A program made the position numbers and the translations under genes. This document shows, piece after piece, positions 5,260-11,017 of a DNA stretch of 20,358 nt. The first letter of the stretch is position 1; every line of letters starts with the position of its first letter. The notes beneath the pieces are model-generated. The model was not told the origin of the DNA and searched no databases. It worked only from the letters and a program-made list of their open reading frames with translations. This DNA is from a virus: IMG/VR virus record IMGVR_UViG_3300020203_000370, positions 1 through 20,358 of that record; one strand, 5' to 3'.

Positions 5260-5409
5260 GTGCCTCCGGTGGAGAGGCGCATCAGGGCAGGCATGGCCTG
5301 GCCGGGCGGAGTTTGGCTGGGCATGGCAAGGCAGGGTTTGGCAGGCGGGGTAAACAAACAATCCCCGGTGTCGGCGATAGCTCACGGGCTGGCGCCGGGG
5401 GCTGACTAG
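5260..5409 (+). CDS. Possible small Gly/Ala-rich protein, 49 aa
   Basis: A frame from GTG 5260 to TAG 5407-5409, with GAGGTGAG (5246-5253) at a good distance upstream. The product would include RRIRAGMAWPGGVWLGMARQ and end 11 bases before the helicase start. Against it, the frame crosses an array with 5-base periodicity, which is not a coding pattern, and the composition looks unnatural. Both readings remain open. Confidence 0.25.
   Translation: MPPVERRIRAGMAWPGGVWLGMARQGLAGGVNKQSPVSAIAHGLAPGAD
5284..5343 (+). repeat. 5-bp-periodic G-rich array (NGGCN pentamers)
   Basis: Twelve consecutive pentamers can be read without slippage: AGGGC, AGGCA, TGGCC, TGGCC, GGGCG, GAGTT, TGGCT, GGGCA, TGGCA, AGGCA, GGGTT, TGGCA. 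The consensus is roughly TGGCA. The strand is G-rich and lies just upstream of a hairpin and the helicase gene. Candidate roles are an RNA leader element or iteron-like binding sites. Confidence 0.7.
5363..5400 (+). promoter_or_regulatory. 13-bp RNA hairpin before the helicase start
   Basis: CCCCGGTGTCGGC (5363-5375) can pair along its full length with GCTGGCGCCGGGG (5388-5400) in RNA, using three G-U pairs, around a 12-base loop. No T-run follows, so it is not a standard terminator. It ends 19 bases before the helicase ATG and could control translation. Confidence 0.6.
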
Positions 5410-5419
5410 GAAAGCGCGA

Positions 5420-6868
5420 ATGAAAAAACTGAAGCCGTATCCGTTCCAAACGAAAGCCATCAGCGCCGTGCGCGCGTACTGGAAGCGCGGCGCCAAGAGC
5501 GTGTGCCTGGTCTGCCCGACGGGCGGCGGCAAGACGTTCATGGGTGTTGTCCTGGTGGGGAAGTCTAAGACCCTTTGGGTGGCTCACCGCGAAGAGCTCG
5601 TGCACCAGGCCGTGAAGGCGCTGTCCGATGAGTACGGGAAGGACGCCGTCGGGTATGTGATGGCCGGAAAGCCATTCAGGCCTGAGGCGAGGATCCAGGT
5701 CGGAACGATTCAAACCTTGCTTGCGCGCGGCAAGTTTCCCGAGGCTGAATTGCTGGTGCTCGATGAATGTCATCATTATCTTGCAAAGGAGTGGCGACAG
5801 CTTCATCGACTGCTAAGCGGACTCCGTAGAACTCTTGGCTTGACCGCTACCCCTTCTCGTGGGGACGGGAAAGCGCTCGGTGATATTTTTCAGGCGATGG
5901 TGCCCGCGGCTCAGCCTCAGGCGTTGATCCCATGGCTGCTTGTCCCGGCCGAGGTGTTCACGCCGGAGCGAAGGCACGGCAGCGATCTGGCCCAGTATCC
6001 GGTGGATGCTTGGCTTGAGTACGCAGGCGACCGGCAAGGGTTCGTGTTTTGCGCTAGCGTCCTCCAGAGGGAGGGCGGTGTCGAAGGTGTGGACGCTGCC
6101 GCTCTTACGCAGCGTTTCCGCGACAACGGGATCTCGGCCGCACTCATCCATGGCAAAACGCCAAAGGGTGAGCGGCGGCGGGTAATCGACGCATTCAAGG
6201 CCGGCGAGGTAAAGGCTCTAGTGAACTGCAACGTGCTAACCGAGGGCTTCAATGTTCCCGAAGCGGGCGTCTGTATGCTCGTGCGCAACTTCAGGCATCC
6301 CGGCGCTTTCATTCAGGCGACGGGCCGTGTGTTACGAAAAGCTCGTGGCAAAAAGGCGGCAACGATCATAGATCTCAGCGGCTGCGTGCTGAAGCACGGG
6401 TCGCCTACCGATACCCGCAAGTACTCGCTGAAGGGAAAGCCGATTCGCCACGGAGGTGGTGCCGGCCCCGTCCCCGGGCAAACAAAAGAGCAGGCGATTA
6501 CCGGCGAGCGGCTGATCAAGATCGAAGATCAGTACATCCGGAGGAAGAAGGCGAAGATGGCCGCGTACAGCGCCGCGCGCAACGCGAGCCCGGAGGGGAA
6601 GGCGTACAACGCCGCGCGCCACGCGAGCCCGGAGCGGAAGGCGAAGCAGGCTGCGTACTACGCGAGCCCGGAGGGGAAGGCGTACAGCGCCGCGCGCAAC
6701 GCGAGCCCGGAGGCGAAGGCGAAGCAGGCTGCGTACAGGGCGAGCCCGGAGGGGAAGGCGAAGATGGCTGCGTACAAGGCGAGCCCGGAGGTGAAGGCGA
6801 AGCAGGCCGCGTACAGCGCCGCGTACTACGCCGCGTACAAGGCGAAGAAAGCGAGCGATGCCGGATGA
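5420..6868 (+). CDS. SF2 DEAD/DEAH-type helicase with repeat tail
   Basis: ATG 5420, preceded by AGGAAAG, encodes 482 residues. Superfamily 2 helicase motifs are clear: a Q-tip-like PYPFQTKAI near residues 6-14, Walker A PTGGGKT (33-39), Walker B DECHH (115-119), TAT (142-144), motif V around 268-280 (NVLTEGFNVP) and motif VI QATGRVLR (299-306). Such enzymes use ATP to unwind or translocate on nucleic acid; in phages this type usually sits with replication or recombination genes. The helicase core ends near residue 345. Residues 376-482 are a basic, Ala/Lys/Tyr-rich tail made of 13-residue repeats beginning ASPE, which is not part of the family core. The tail may bind DNA or multimerise; that is inference. 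Confidence 0.9.
   Translation: MKKLKPYPFQTKAISAVRAYWKRGAKSVCLVCPTGGGKTFMGVVLVGKSKTLWVAHREELVHQAVKALSDEYGKDAVGYVMAGKPFRPEARIQVGTIQTLLARGKFPEAELLVLDECHHYLAKEWRQLHRLLSGLRRTLGLTATPSRGDGKALGDIFQAMVPAAQPQALIPWLLVPAEVFTPERRHGSDLAQYPVDAWLEYAGDRQGFVFCASVLQREGGVEGVDAAALTQRFRDNGISAALIHGKTPKGERRRVIDAFKAGEVKALVNCNVLTEGFNVPEAGVCMLVRNFRHPGAFIQATGRVLRKARGKKAATIIDLSGCVLKHGSPTDTRKYSLKGKPIRHGGGAGPVPGQTKEQAITGERLIKIEDQYIRRKKAKMAAYSAARNASPEGKAYNAARHASPERKAKQAAYYASPEGKAYSAARNASPEAKAKQAAYRASPEGKAKMAAYKASPEVKAKQAAYSAAYYAAYKAKKASDAG
6584..6817 (+). repeat. Six 39-bp in-frame tandem repeats (helicase tail)
   Basis: Units begin at 6584, 6623, 6662, 6701, 6740 and 6779, each starting GCGAGCCCGGAG and encoding 13 residues (ASPE-x-KA-x5-6). 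Units 1 and 3 end in AYxAAR plus one residue, units 2, 4, 5 and 6 in AK(Q/M)AAY plus one, suggesting that a 78-bp pair was duplicated first. Confidence 0.9.
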
Positions 6869-7062
6869 ATAGGCGACATTTACAGGCCGCCCTTTGTCGC
6901 CATTTCCTTCCGGCGCAGCCCGAGGCACGCAGGGAGGCTCAGTCAGCGACTGGACTCGAGATTCTCTGTCGCGAATGGCCGGTATCAGGCCAATGTGACA
7001 GGAAGGGCTATCCTGTTTCCGTTTGTTCCCAAACTTATTGGGTTCGAGGCTGTGAGGCCTAA
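6865..7062 (+). CDS. Possible hypothetical protein, 65 aa
   Basis: The ATG at 6865 overlaps the helicase stop (ATGA) and the frame runs to TAA 7060-7062. The product begins MNRRHLQAALCRHFLPAQPE and has five Cys and many Arg. There is no ribosome-binding site, so expression would depend on coupling. The frame also crosses two inverted repeats, which look more like a control region. Weakly supported. Confidence 0.35.
   Translation: MNRRHLQAALCRHFLPAQPEARREAQSATGLEILCREWPVSGQCDRKGYPVSVCSQTYWVRGCEA
6998..7042. promoter_or_regulatory. Two short inverted repeats
   Basis: ACAGGA (6998-7003) and TCCTGT (7011-7016) form one inverted repeat with a 7-base gap; CCCAA (7028-7032) and TTGGG (7038-7042) form a second with a 5-base gap. 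They lie upstream of the 7140 gene and could be operator sites. Confidence 0.3.
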
Positions 7063-7073
7063 GGCAGACAAAG

Positions 7074-7102
7074 AAAAACCCCGATAGCCGAAGCCGTCAG
7101 GG
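7074..7102 (-). terminator. Minus-strand terminator-like hairpin with UUCG loop
   Basis: Read on the minus strand, CCCTGACGGC and GCTATCGGGG pair (two mismatches and one G-U) around a TTCG loop closed by C-G, followed directly by TTTTTCTTT. This is the layout of a factor-independent terminator. On the + strand the following bases (CTCTCTTT) are a weaker T-run, so some activity in both directions is possible. Confidence 0.45.
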
Positions 7103-7139
7103 CTCTCTTTAGCCGGAGCGCTTTGAACACGGAGGCTAT

Positions 7140-7730
7140 ATGCAAATTCAAGAAAGCTCTAGTCAAAAAAGCAAACGACCAAGCCCGCTTCACTGGCGAG
7201 ACGACGAGGATCTCCTCTGGTTTTTCGAGGAAGGCGCCGATCTGATTCAGCGCTCAAGCCTCGGTCATCAGTTGGAGTCGCTCCGAGATAACGTTAGAAT
7301 TGTTGGCATCCCAAACAGCGATCCGGGCTGGAACGTCGACTTCGGTCGCTTCACGGACTCGGCAAAAGCATCCAGGGTCTGGCGCCGGCTTCAAGCGAGC
7401 CGAGAGCACTACGTCTGGGCGCCGCTGGTGCTCAGCCAATACTACGCACCCACGAGCGTCTCTTTCCCGGGCGACCGCCTGCTCTCGCTCTTTCCGCTGA
7501 CCAGCGCGGCGAGCTTCGGGCTCATTCAGGAGGTCCAAGGCAAGGGTGAGGGCCTGTCATGCCGGTGGCCTCGCCCGAGAGCCATTCCCTCCGGCGCCTC
7601 GCCTCGGGCGAATCTGGACAGCCTGCTCAGCCTAGAGAGCCAGTCACGCGCAGCCTATCGACCCATTCGACGCGAAGCCCAGACCATGCTGGACCGGACC
7701 ACGGAGGCCTGGCGTGCCGCGCGGAATTAA
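7140..7730 (+). CDS. Hypothetical protein, 196 aa
   Basis: ATG 7140 has a GGAGG ribosome-binding site at 7131-7135. After a polar N terminus, residues 17-41 contain LHWRDDEDLLWFFEEGADLI, followed by a mixed region with many Trp, Tyr and Phe residues (around 60-130) and a polar, Arg/Ser-rich C terminus. No conserved enzyme motif, zinc site or membrane helix is visible. The end overlaps the next gene by 17 bases, so the two are probably co-expressed. Function unknown. Confidence 0.6.
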   Translation: MQIQESSSQKSKRPSPLHWRDDEDLLWFFEEGADLIQRSSLGHQLESLRDNVRIVGIPNSDPGWNVDFGRFTDSAKASRVWRRLQASREHYVWAPLVLSQYYAPTSVSFPGDRLLSLFPLTSAASFGLIQEVQGKGEGLSCRWPRPRAIPSGASPRANLDSLLSLESQSRAAYRPIRREAQTMLDRTTEAWRAARN

Positions 7731-8103
7731 GCTCGACCGTTCGCTGAGCCTGACCGAGGTCGCTGACTTGCTCCAACTGAAGCACTCCAGCCAAGCCAGG
7801 CGGCGTGAGCACGTGATGCGACTGTTTCGAAGGCTCGAACGCAACCAAAACAAGCAGTTTCTGCACAGCCACTCACCCAGAGGGAAGCTCTTCGTTCGAC
7901 TCTCCGCAATCGAGGAGCTCCACCGCTGGCATCCCGGCGGCTCGCAGCAACTGAGGCGCGACCTGGACGACCTTTCGGTCGAGGTACGCCACCTCGGCAA
8001 GAAGCAGAATGCCCACGGTGCGCGCCTTCGACAGTTAGAACGCTTCAAGATAGCAACTGCGCAGTATTTGGCTGAGATTGGCTCAGTTATGGCTGACGAG
8101 TAA
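7714..8103 (+). CDS. Probable DNA-binding protein with HTH and coiled coil, 129 aa
   Basis: GTG 7714 has GGAGG at 7703-7707. Residues 11-42 (SLSLTEVADLLQLKHSSQAR and the following helix) look like a helix-turn-helix of the excisionase/MerR type, followed by RGKLFVRLSAIEELHRW, which resembles the wing and helix of such domains. Residues 75-118 form a heptad-patterned helix (LDDLSVEVRHLGKKQNAHGA onwards), a likely coiled-coil dimerisation segment. A regulator of the late genes downstream is the simplest idea. The domain reading is moderate, and the role is inferred from position. Confidence 0.55.
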   Translation: MPRGIKLDRSLSLTEVADLLQLKHSSQARRREHVMRLFRRLERNQNKQFLHSHSPRGKLFVRLSAIEELHRWHPGGSQQLRRDLDDLSVEVRHLGKKQNAHGARLRQLERFKIATAQYLAEIGSVMADE

Positions 8104-8310
8104 GGCATTCTGACGCAATTCTGACGCGCTTTCGCTCTAGTCCCTATAGGCCCGTGTAACACCACTGCCCCCGGCTGCCAGGCCCCACCAGGTCTGCGCA
8201 TGTGGGAGTGCATTGCTGCTACCCATCGGGCCCACACAAATCCGTGGCAACTGTCGAGCGCCCCTCGCTGTTAACCACACACCCAATCATTGACGCGCAG
8301 GGAAGCAGTC
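8104..8310 (+). promoter_or_regulatory. Non-coding gap with repeats and a possible promoter
   Basis: ATTCTGACGC occurs at 8107-8116 and 8118-8127, an 11-base period. CTGACG (8121-8126) and TATAGG (8145-8150) are 18 bases apart and match sigma-70 boxes at 4 of 6 positions each. TGTGGG (8201-8206) and CCCACA (8231-8236) could pair. This is the longest clearly gene-free gap before the modification and late genes, so a promoter here is likely, though its exact place is uncertain. Confidence 0.35.
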
Positions 8311-8376
8311 ATGACCAAGATGTTTAAACGTGTAGGGAATTGTAGTTCAGCAAAAGGCGCTCATTGTGGGTGCTGA
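8311..8376 (+). CDS. Possible leader peptide, 21 aa
   Basis: ATG 8311 has a good GGGAAG ribosome-binding site. The 21-residue product, MTKMFKRVGNCSSAKGAHCG plus a final C, contains three Cys, and the stop (TGA 8374-8376) overlaps the start of the ParB-like gene by 11 bases. It may be a short gene or an upstream frame that couples translation into the ParB-like gene, whose GTG start has a weaker site of its own. Confidence 0.4.
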   Translation: MTKMFKRVGNCSSAKGAHCGC

Positions 8377-8908
8377 TACCAAGCTATCGAAATCGCACAC
8401 ACGCGCGCCAGAAGAGGTCGCAGCTGTCTGGGTTGACGTCGACCAGCTAAAAGTCTGGGCGAGCAACCCTCGCAAAAACGACGTTGCTGCCCAGAAGCTA
8501 GCACCCCTGATTAAGCGCTTCGGCTTCGGTTCTCCCATTATTGCCCGCAAGGCTGATGGTGAGATCATCGCAGGCCACACCCGCTTGAAGGCTGCGCAGA
8601 TCTTGGGGCTGACCCAGGTGCCCGTGCGGTACATGGATCTTGACCCCGCCGAGGCTCACCTGATGGCGCTTGCGGACAATCGCGTCGGCGAGGTCGCCGA
8701 GTGGGACGACAAGCTGTTAACCACCGAGCTTGGCGCTTTCAGCTTTGAAGACATTGAGCTGGCCGGCTGGACCCAGAAGGACCTAGACCAGCTCGGCGAA
8801 GACTTCGCTAGCGCTACGCCTCCGGATGATTTCAAAGAAGCAGATGAGGACTTGCCCACCAACTGCGCCTGCCCGAAGTGTGGCTACGCCTGGAGCGCTA
8901 GCAAGTGA
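8366..8908 (+). CDS. ParB-like nuclease-domain protein, 180 aa
   Basis: GTG 8366 has AAAAGG 8 bases upstream. Residues 22-120 form a ParB/Srx-type N-terminal domain: WVDVDQLKVWASNPRKN, then IKRFGFGSPIIARKADGEII, then AGHTRLKAAQILGLTQVPVR. The NPR (34-36) and GHTR (70-73) motifs are the phosphate-binding boxes of the family. In phages this domain is commonly found fused or next to DNA methyltransferases, as here, rather than acting in chromosome partition. The C terminus has C167, C169 and C172 (NCACPKCGYAW), half a zinc ribbon. Its TGA overlaps the methyltransferase start (GTGA). Biochemical role (nuclease, CTPase or adaptor) is unknown. Confidence 0.85.
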   Translation: MGADTKLSKSHTRAPEEVAAVWVDVDQLKVWASNPRKNDVAAQKLAPLIKRFGFGSPIIARKADGEIIAGHTRLKAAQILGLTQVPVRYMDLDPAEAHLMALADNRVGEVAEWDDKLLTTELGAFSFEDIELAGWTQKDLDQLGEDFASATPPDDFKEADEDLPTNCACPKCGYAWSASK

Positions 8909-9933
8909 GGTTGGCCGCCCGGGCCGTAGCCAAGCAGCCATACCGCGTTCCTCTGATGTCCGAGATCGTTGCTCTGCCCTGGAACGGGCGCAAGGTCGTC
9001 AGCCTGTTCGCGGGCTGCGGAGGAAGCTCTACCGGCTACCGAATGGCAGGGTTCAAAGTCTTGTGGGCTAATGAGTTTATCCCCGCAGCACGGGCCTGCT
9101 ACTTAGCCAACTGCTCCCCATCTACAATTTTAGACGCGCGCGACGTGCGCGAGGTCACGGCCGACGACATTCTAAACTCGACATCGCTCAAGGTTGGCGA
9201 GCTTGACGTTTTGGACGGATCCCCGCCCTGCTCGGCCTTTTCTTCGCTATCAAAGATACGGGAAGACGGCTGGGGCAAGGTCAAGGCCTATTCCGGGACC
9301 GAGCAGCGCGTTGACGATCTGTTTTTCGAATTCACACGAATTCTCGAAGGGCTTCAGCCCCGAGCATTTGTAGCCGAGAACGTCGCTGGCTTGATAAAGG
9401 GCGCCGCTAAGGGTTACTTCTTTGAGATACTTAAACGCCTCAAAGGCTGCGGCTATCGCGTAACCTGTAAGGTTCTTGAGGCTCAGTGGCTCGGGGTGCC
9501 CCAAACGCGGAAGCGCACGATATTCGTCGGGGTCAGGAACGATCTAAACATCGAACCGGTACACCCGAAGCCTAGACCTTATCAGTATACGGTAGGCGAG
9601 GCGCTCGCGAGTCTACCGCCGCCGGAGGAGCCATATAAGCTAATCCCCGGCTGGCGGCAGAGGAACCTGACGGGCTTCCATATGTGCCTAATCAACGCGA
9701 ACGCGCCAAGCGGGACAATTACGACGCTCGCTAAAGACTTCGGCATCAGGCTTGAAGGCAGTCAGCTTTATCGGAAGCCAACGATCCCGGAGGTTAAGCG
9801 AATCTGCGGATTCCCTGACGATTTCGTGCTGCTCGGCAGTTACGAAAAACAATTCGAGCGACTTGGCCGAGCCGTGCCGCCGCTTATGATGCGGGCCGTA
9901 GCTGAGACCTTGCGCGACGAGGTCTTGCGTTGA
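8905..9933 (+). CDS. DNA (cytosine-5) methyltransferase, 342 aa
   Basis: GTG 8905 overlaps the previous stop and has GGAG at 8892-8895; ATG 8956 is an alternative without a ribosome-binding site. All main C5-methyltransferase motifs are present: SAM-binding motif I VSLFAGCGGSSTGY (32-45), catalytic GSPPCSAFS (105-113) with nucleophile C109, ENV (158-160), QTRKR (200-204) and motif X GRAVPPLMMRAVAE (321-334). The enzyme transfers a methyl group from SAM to cytosine in a specific DNA sequence. The target-recognition region between motifs VIII and IX is short (about residues 210-260), and the specificity cannot be read. No restriction enzyme is next to it, so self-protection against host restriction is the likely role. 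Confidence 0.95.
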   Translation: MRLAARAVAKQPYRVPLMSEIVALPWNGRKVVSLFAGCGGSSTGYRMAGFKVLWANEFIPAARACYLANCSPSTILDARDVREVTADDILNSTSLKVGELDVLDGSPPCSAFSSLSKIREDGWGKVKAYSGTEQRVDDLFFEFTRILEGLQPRAFVAENVAGLIKGAAKGYFFEILKRLKGCGYRVTCKVLEAQWLGVPQTRKRTIFVGVRNDLNIEPVHPKPRPYQYTVGEALASLPPPEEPYKLIPGWRQRNLTGFHMCLINANAPSGTITTLAKDFGIRLEGSQLYRKPTIPEVKRICGFPDDFVLLGSYEKQFERLGRAVPPLMMRAVAETLRDEVLR

Positions 9934-10586
9934 AGATCCCGCAGCATTGGACGTTCAAGACCGCGGAGGTCGCTGCCGGGTTTGATGAGCACGTGCGCGA
10001 GCAGCTGCCCTGGTATGACCTCGCTACCGAGTTCTGTTCGCACATTGCCGCTCACTACATTCCCGAACGCGGACTGGTCTATGACATTGGGGCGTCAACC
10101 GGAAACATTACACGCGCGCTACGGAGCACGCTTGAGGCGCAGAACGCTAGGGCGGTCTCAATTGACCCTAGCTCCGAGATGCTCGCCAACTTTCGCGGCT
10201 ATGGCGACTTTGAAGTCGCCGACGCGCAGAGATTCGAATACGCGCAATTCGATGTAGCCATCCTGTTTTTGAGCCTAATGTTCATCCCGGTATCGGCACG
10301 CGTGCCACTTTTGCAACGCCTTCGGACTCTTGCTAGGCCGGGCGGGGCTATTATAGTTTTCGACAAAACCCTGCCGAGCAGAGGGCAGCTGGGAACCGCG
10401 AACGCACGTTTTGGCGCACTCAAGAAAATCCAAGCCGGCGCGACCGCGGAAAAACTTTATCAAAAGGACATGAGCCTAATCGGTGTTCAGCGACCGATAG
10501 CCCTGGCCTCGCTGCCGAACGCTCAAGAAATCTTCCGCTTCGGTGACTTCGTTGGGCTTATCGAGGAGATCCCGGAGACTCAATGA
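9930..10586 (+). CDS. Class I SAM-dependent methyltransferase, 218 aa
   Basis: The TTG at 9930 overlaps the previous stop (TTGA), with GAGG about 8 bases upstream; no ATG is as well placed. Residues 50-58 (VYDIGASTG) form SAM motif I and D79 (SIDP) the acidic residue at the end of strand 2, followed by DAQRF and a conserved-looking RPGGAIIVFDKTLPS at 136-150. The N-terminal FDEHVREQLPWYDLATEF recalls CmoA-like enzymes, which act on tRNA wobble uridine modification. The substrate here is unknown: DNA base, RNA or small molecule. Its place between a DNA methyltransferase and the terminase favours a DNA modification role by context only. Confidence 0.8.
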   Translation: MKIPQHWTFKTAEVAAGFDEHVREQLPWYDLATEFCSHIAAHYIPERGLVYDIGASTGNITRALRSTLEAQNARAVSIDPSSEMLANFRGYGDFEVADAQRFEYAQFDVAILFLSLMFIPVSARVPLLQRLRTLARPGGAIIVFDKTLPSRGQLGTANARFGALKKIQAGATAEKLYQKDMSLIGVQRPIALASLPNAQEIFRFGDFVGLIEEIPETQ

Positions 10587-11017
10587 ACCGCAAAAAGCTA
10601 ACGCCTGAACTTGAGGCATCTATCCTCGCGACAATGCGGCTAGGCGCCCCTAGGGAGCACGCTTGCGCGGCTGTTGGTATTACATCGGCCACGCTTCGAA
10701 GCTGGCTCCACAGCGCATCAGAGGGCGACGAATTCTATACAGCCTTCGCTGACCGCTTTCTCAAGGAGGAGGCCGACTACGCGCGCAAGCTCGTGGCGAG
10801 CATCACGAAGGCCGGCACCAACGATTGGAAGGCCCACGCTTGGATTCTTGAGCGACGCTTCAAGAAAGAGTGGGGGGCGACGCAGCAGGTCGAGCACTCG
10901 GGGCAGATAGATACGGCCATCACCCACGCAACCCCGGAGCAAGCCGCTAATGCCATCCGTGCAGCCTTTGGACAGCACGCTGCCGTCCAGGTTGATCCCG
11001 CACCGAGCGACGATTGA
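10583..11017 (+). CDS. Terminase small subunit (probable), 144 aa
   Basis: ATG 10583 overlaps the preceding stop (ATGA), with GGAGA upstream. Residues 22-44 (APREHACAAVGITSATLRSW) form a helix-turn-helix, followed by long charged helices (FADRFLKEEADYARKLVASI and DWKAHAWILERRFKKEWG). This is the typical build of phage small terminase subunits, which recognise the packaging site and assemble into a ring. It lies directly before the large subunit and overlaps it by up to 68 bases. The acidic C terminus (VDPAPSDD) is unremarkable. Confidence 0.75.
   Translation: MNRKKLTPELEASILATMRLGAPREHACAAVGITSATLRSWLHSASEGDEFYTAFADRFLKEEADYARKLVASITKAGTNDWKAHAWILERRFKKEWGATQQVEHSGQIDTAITHATPEQAANAIRAAFGQHAAVQVDPAPSDD

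Larger units (their letters stand above)
5157..5419 (+). other. Interval before the helicase gene
   Basis: These 263 bases hold a perfect TTGACA at 5219-5224 without a convincing -10 at 16-18 bases, a possible 49-codon ORF, a 5-bp-periodic G-rich array and a 13-bp hairpin. The last bases (AGGAAAGCGCGA) provide the helicase ribosome-binding site. The combination suggests a control region for the helicase. Confidence 0.5.

Noticed and set aside
5282-5806. 174-residue minus-strand frame
   Set aside because: It lies opposite the helicase Walker A and B motifs and the pentamer array; composition is that of an antisense shadow in G+C-rich DNA.
6584-6817. Regular repeats as a CRISPR array
   Set aside because: Units are contiguous, in frame and without unique spacers; they encode the helicase tail.
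6332-6928. 198-residue minus-strand frame over the helicase tail
   Set aside because: It is the mirror of the 39-bp repeats (LRARVARGAVRLPLRA-type periodic text) and lacks a ribosome-binding site. The plus-strand frame has clear helicase motifs.
7644-8237. 197-residue minus-strand frame
   Set aside because: Covers two overlapping plus-strand genes with good ribosome-binding sites; its Arg/Ser/Cys-rich text shows no domain.
8140-8260. Possible tRNA in the non-coding gap
   Set aside because: No cloverleaf or TTC-type T-loop could be assembled from the inverted repeats present.
8271-8279. DnaA-box-like TTAACCACA
   Set aside because: One mismatch to the common box and no second copy or AT-rich region nearby, so an origin cannot be supported.
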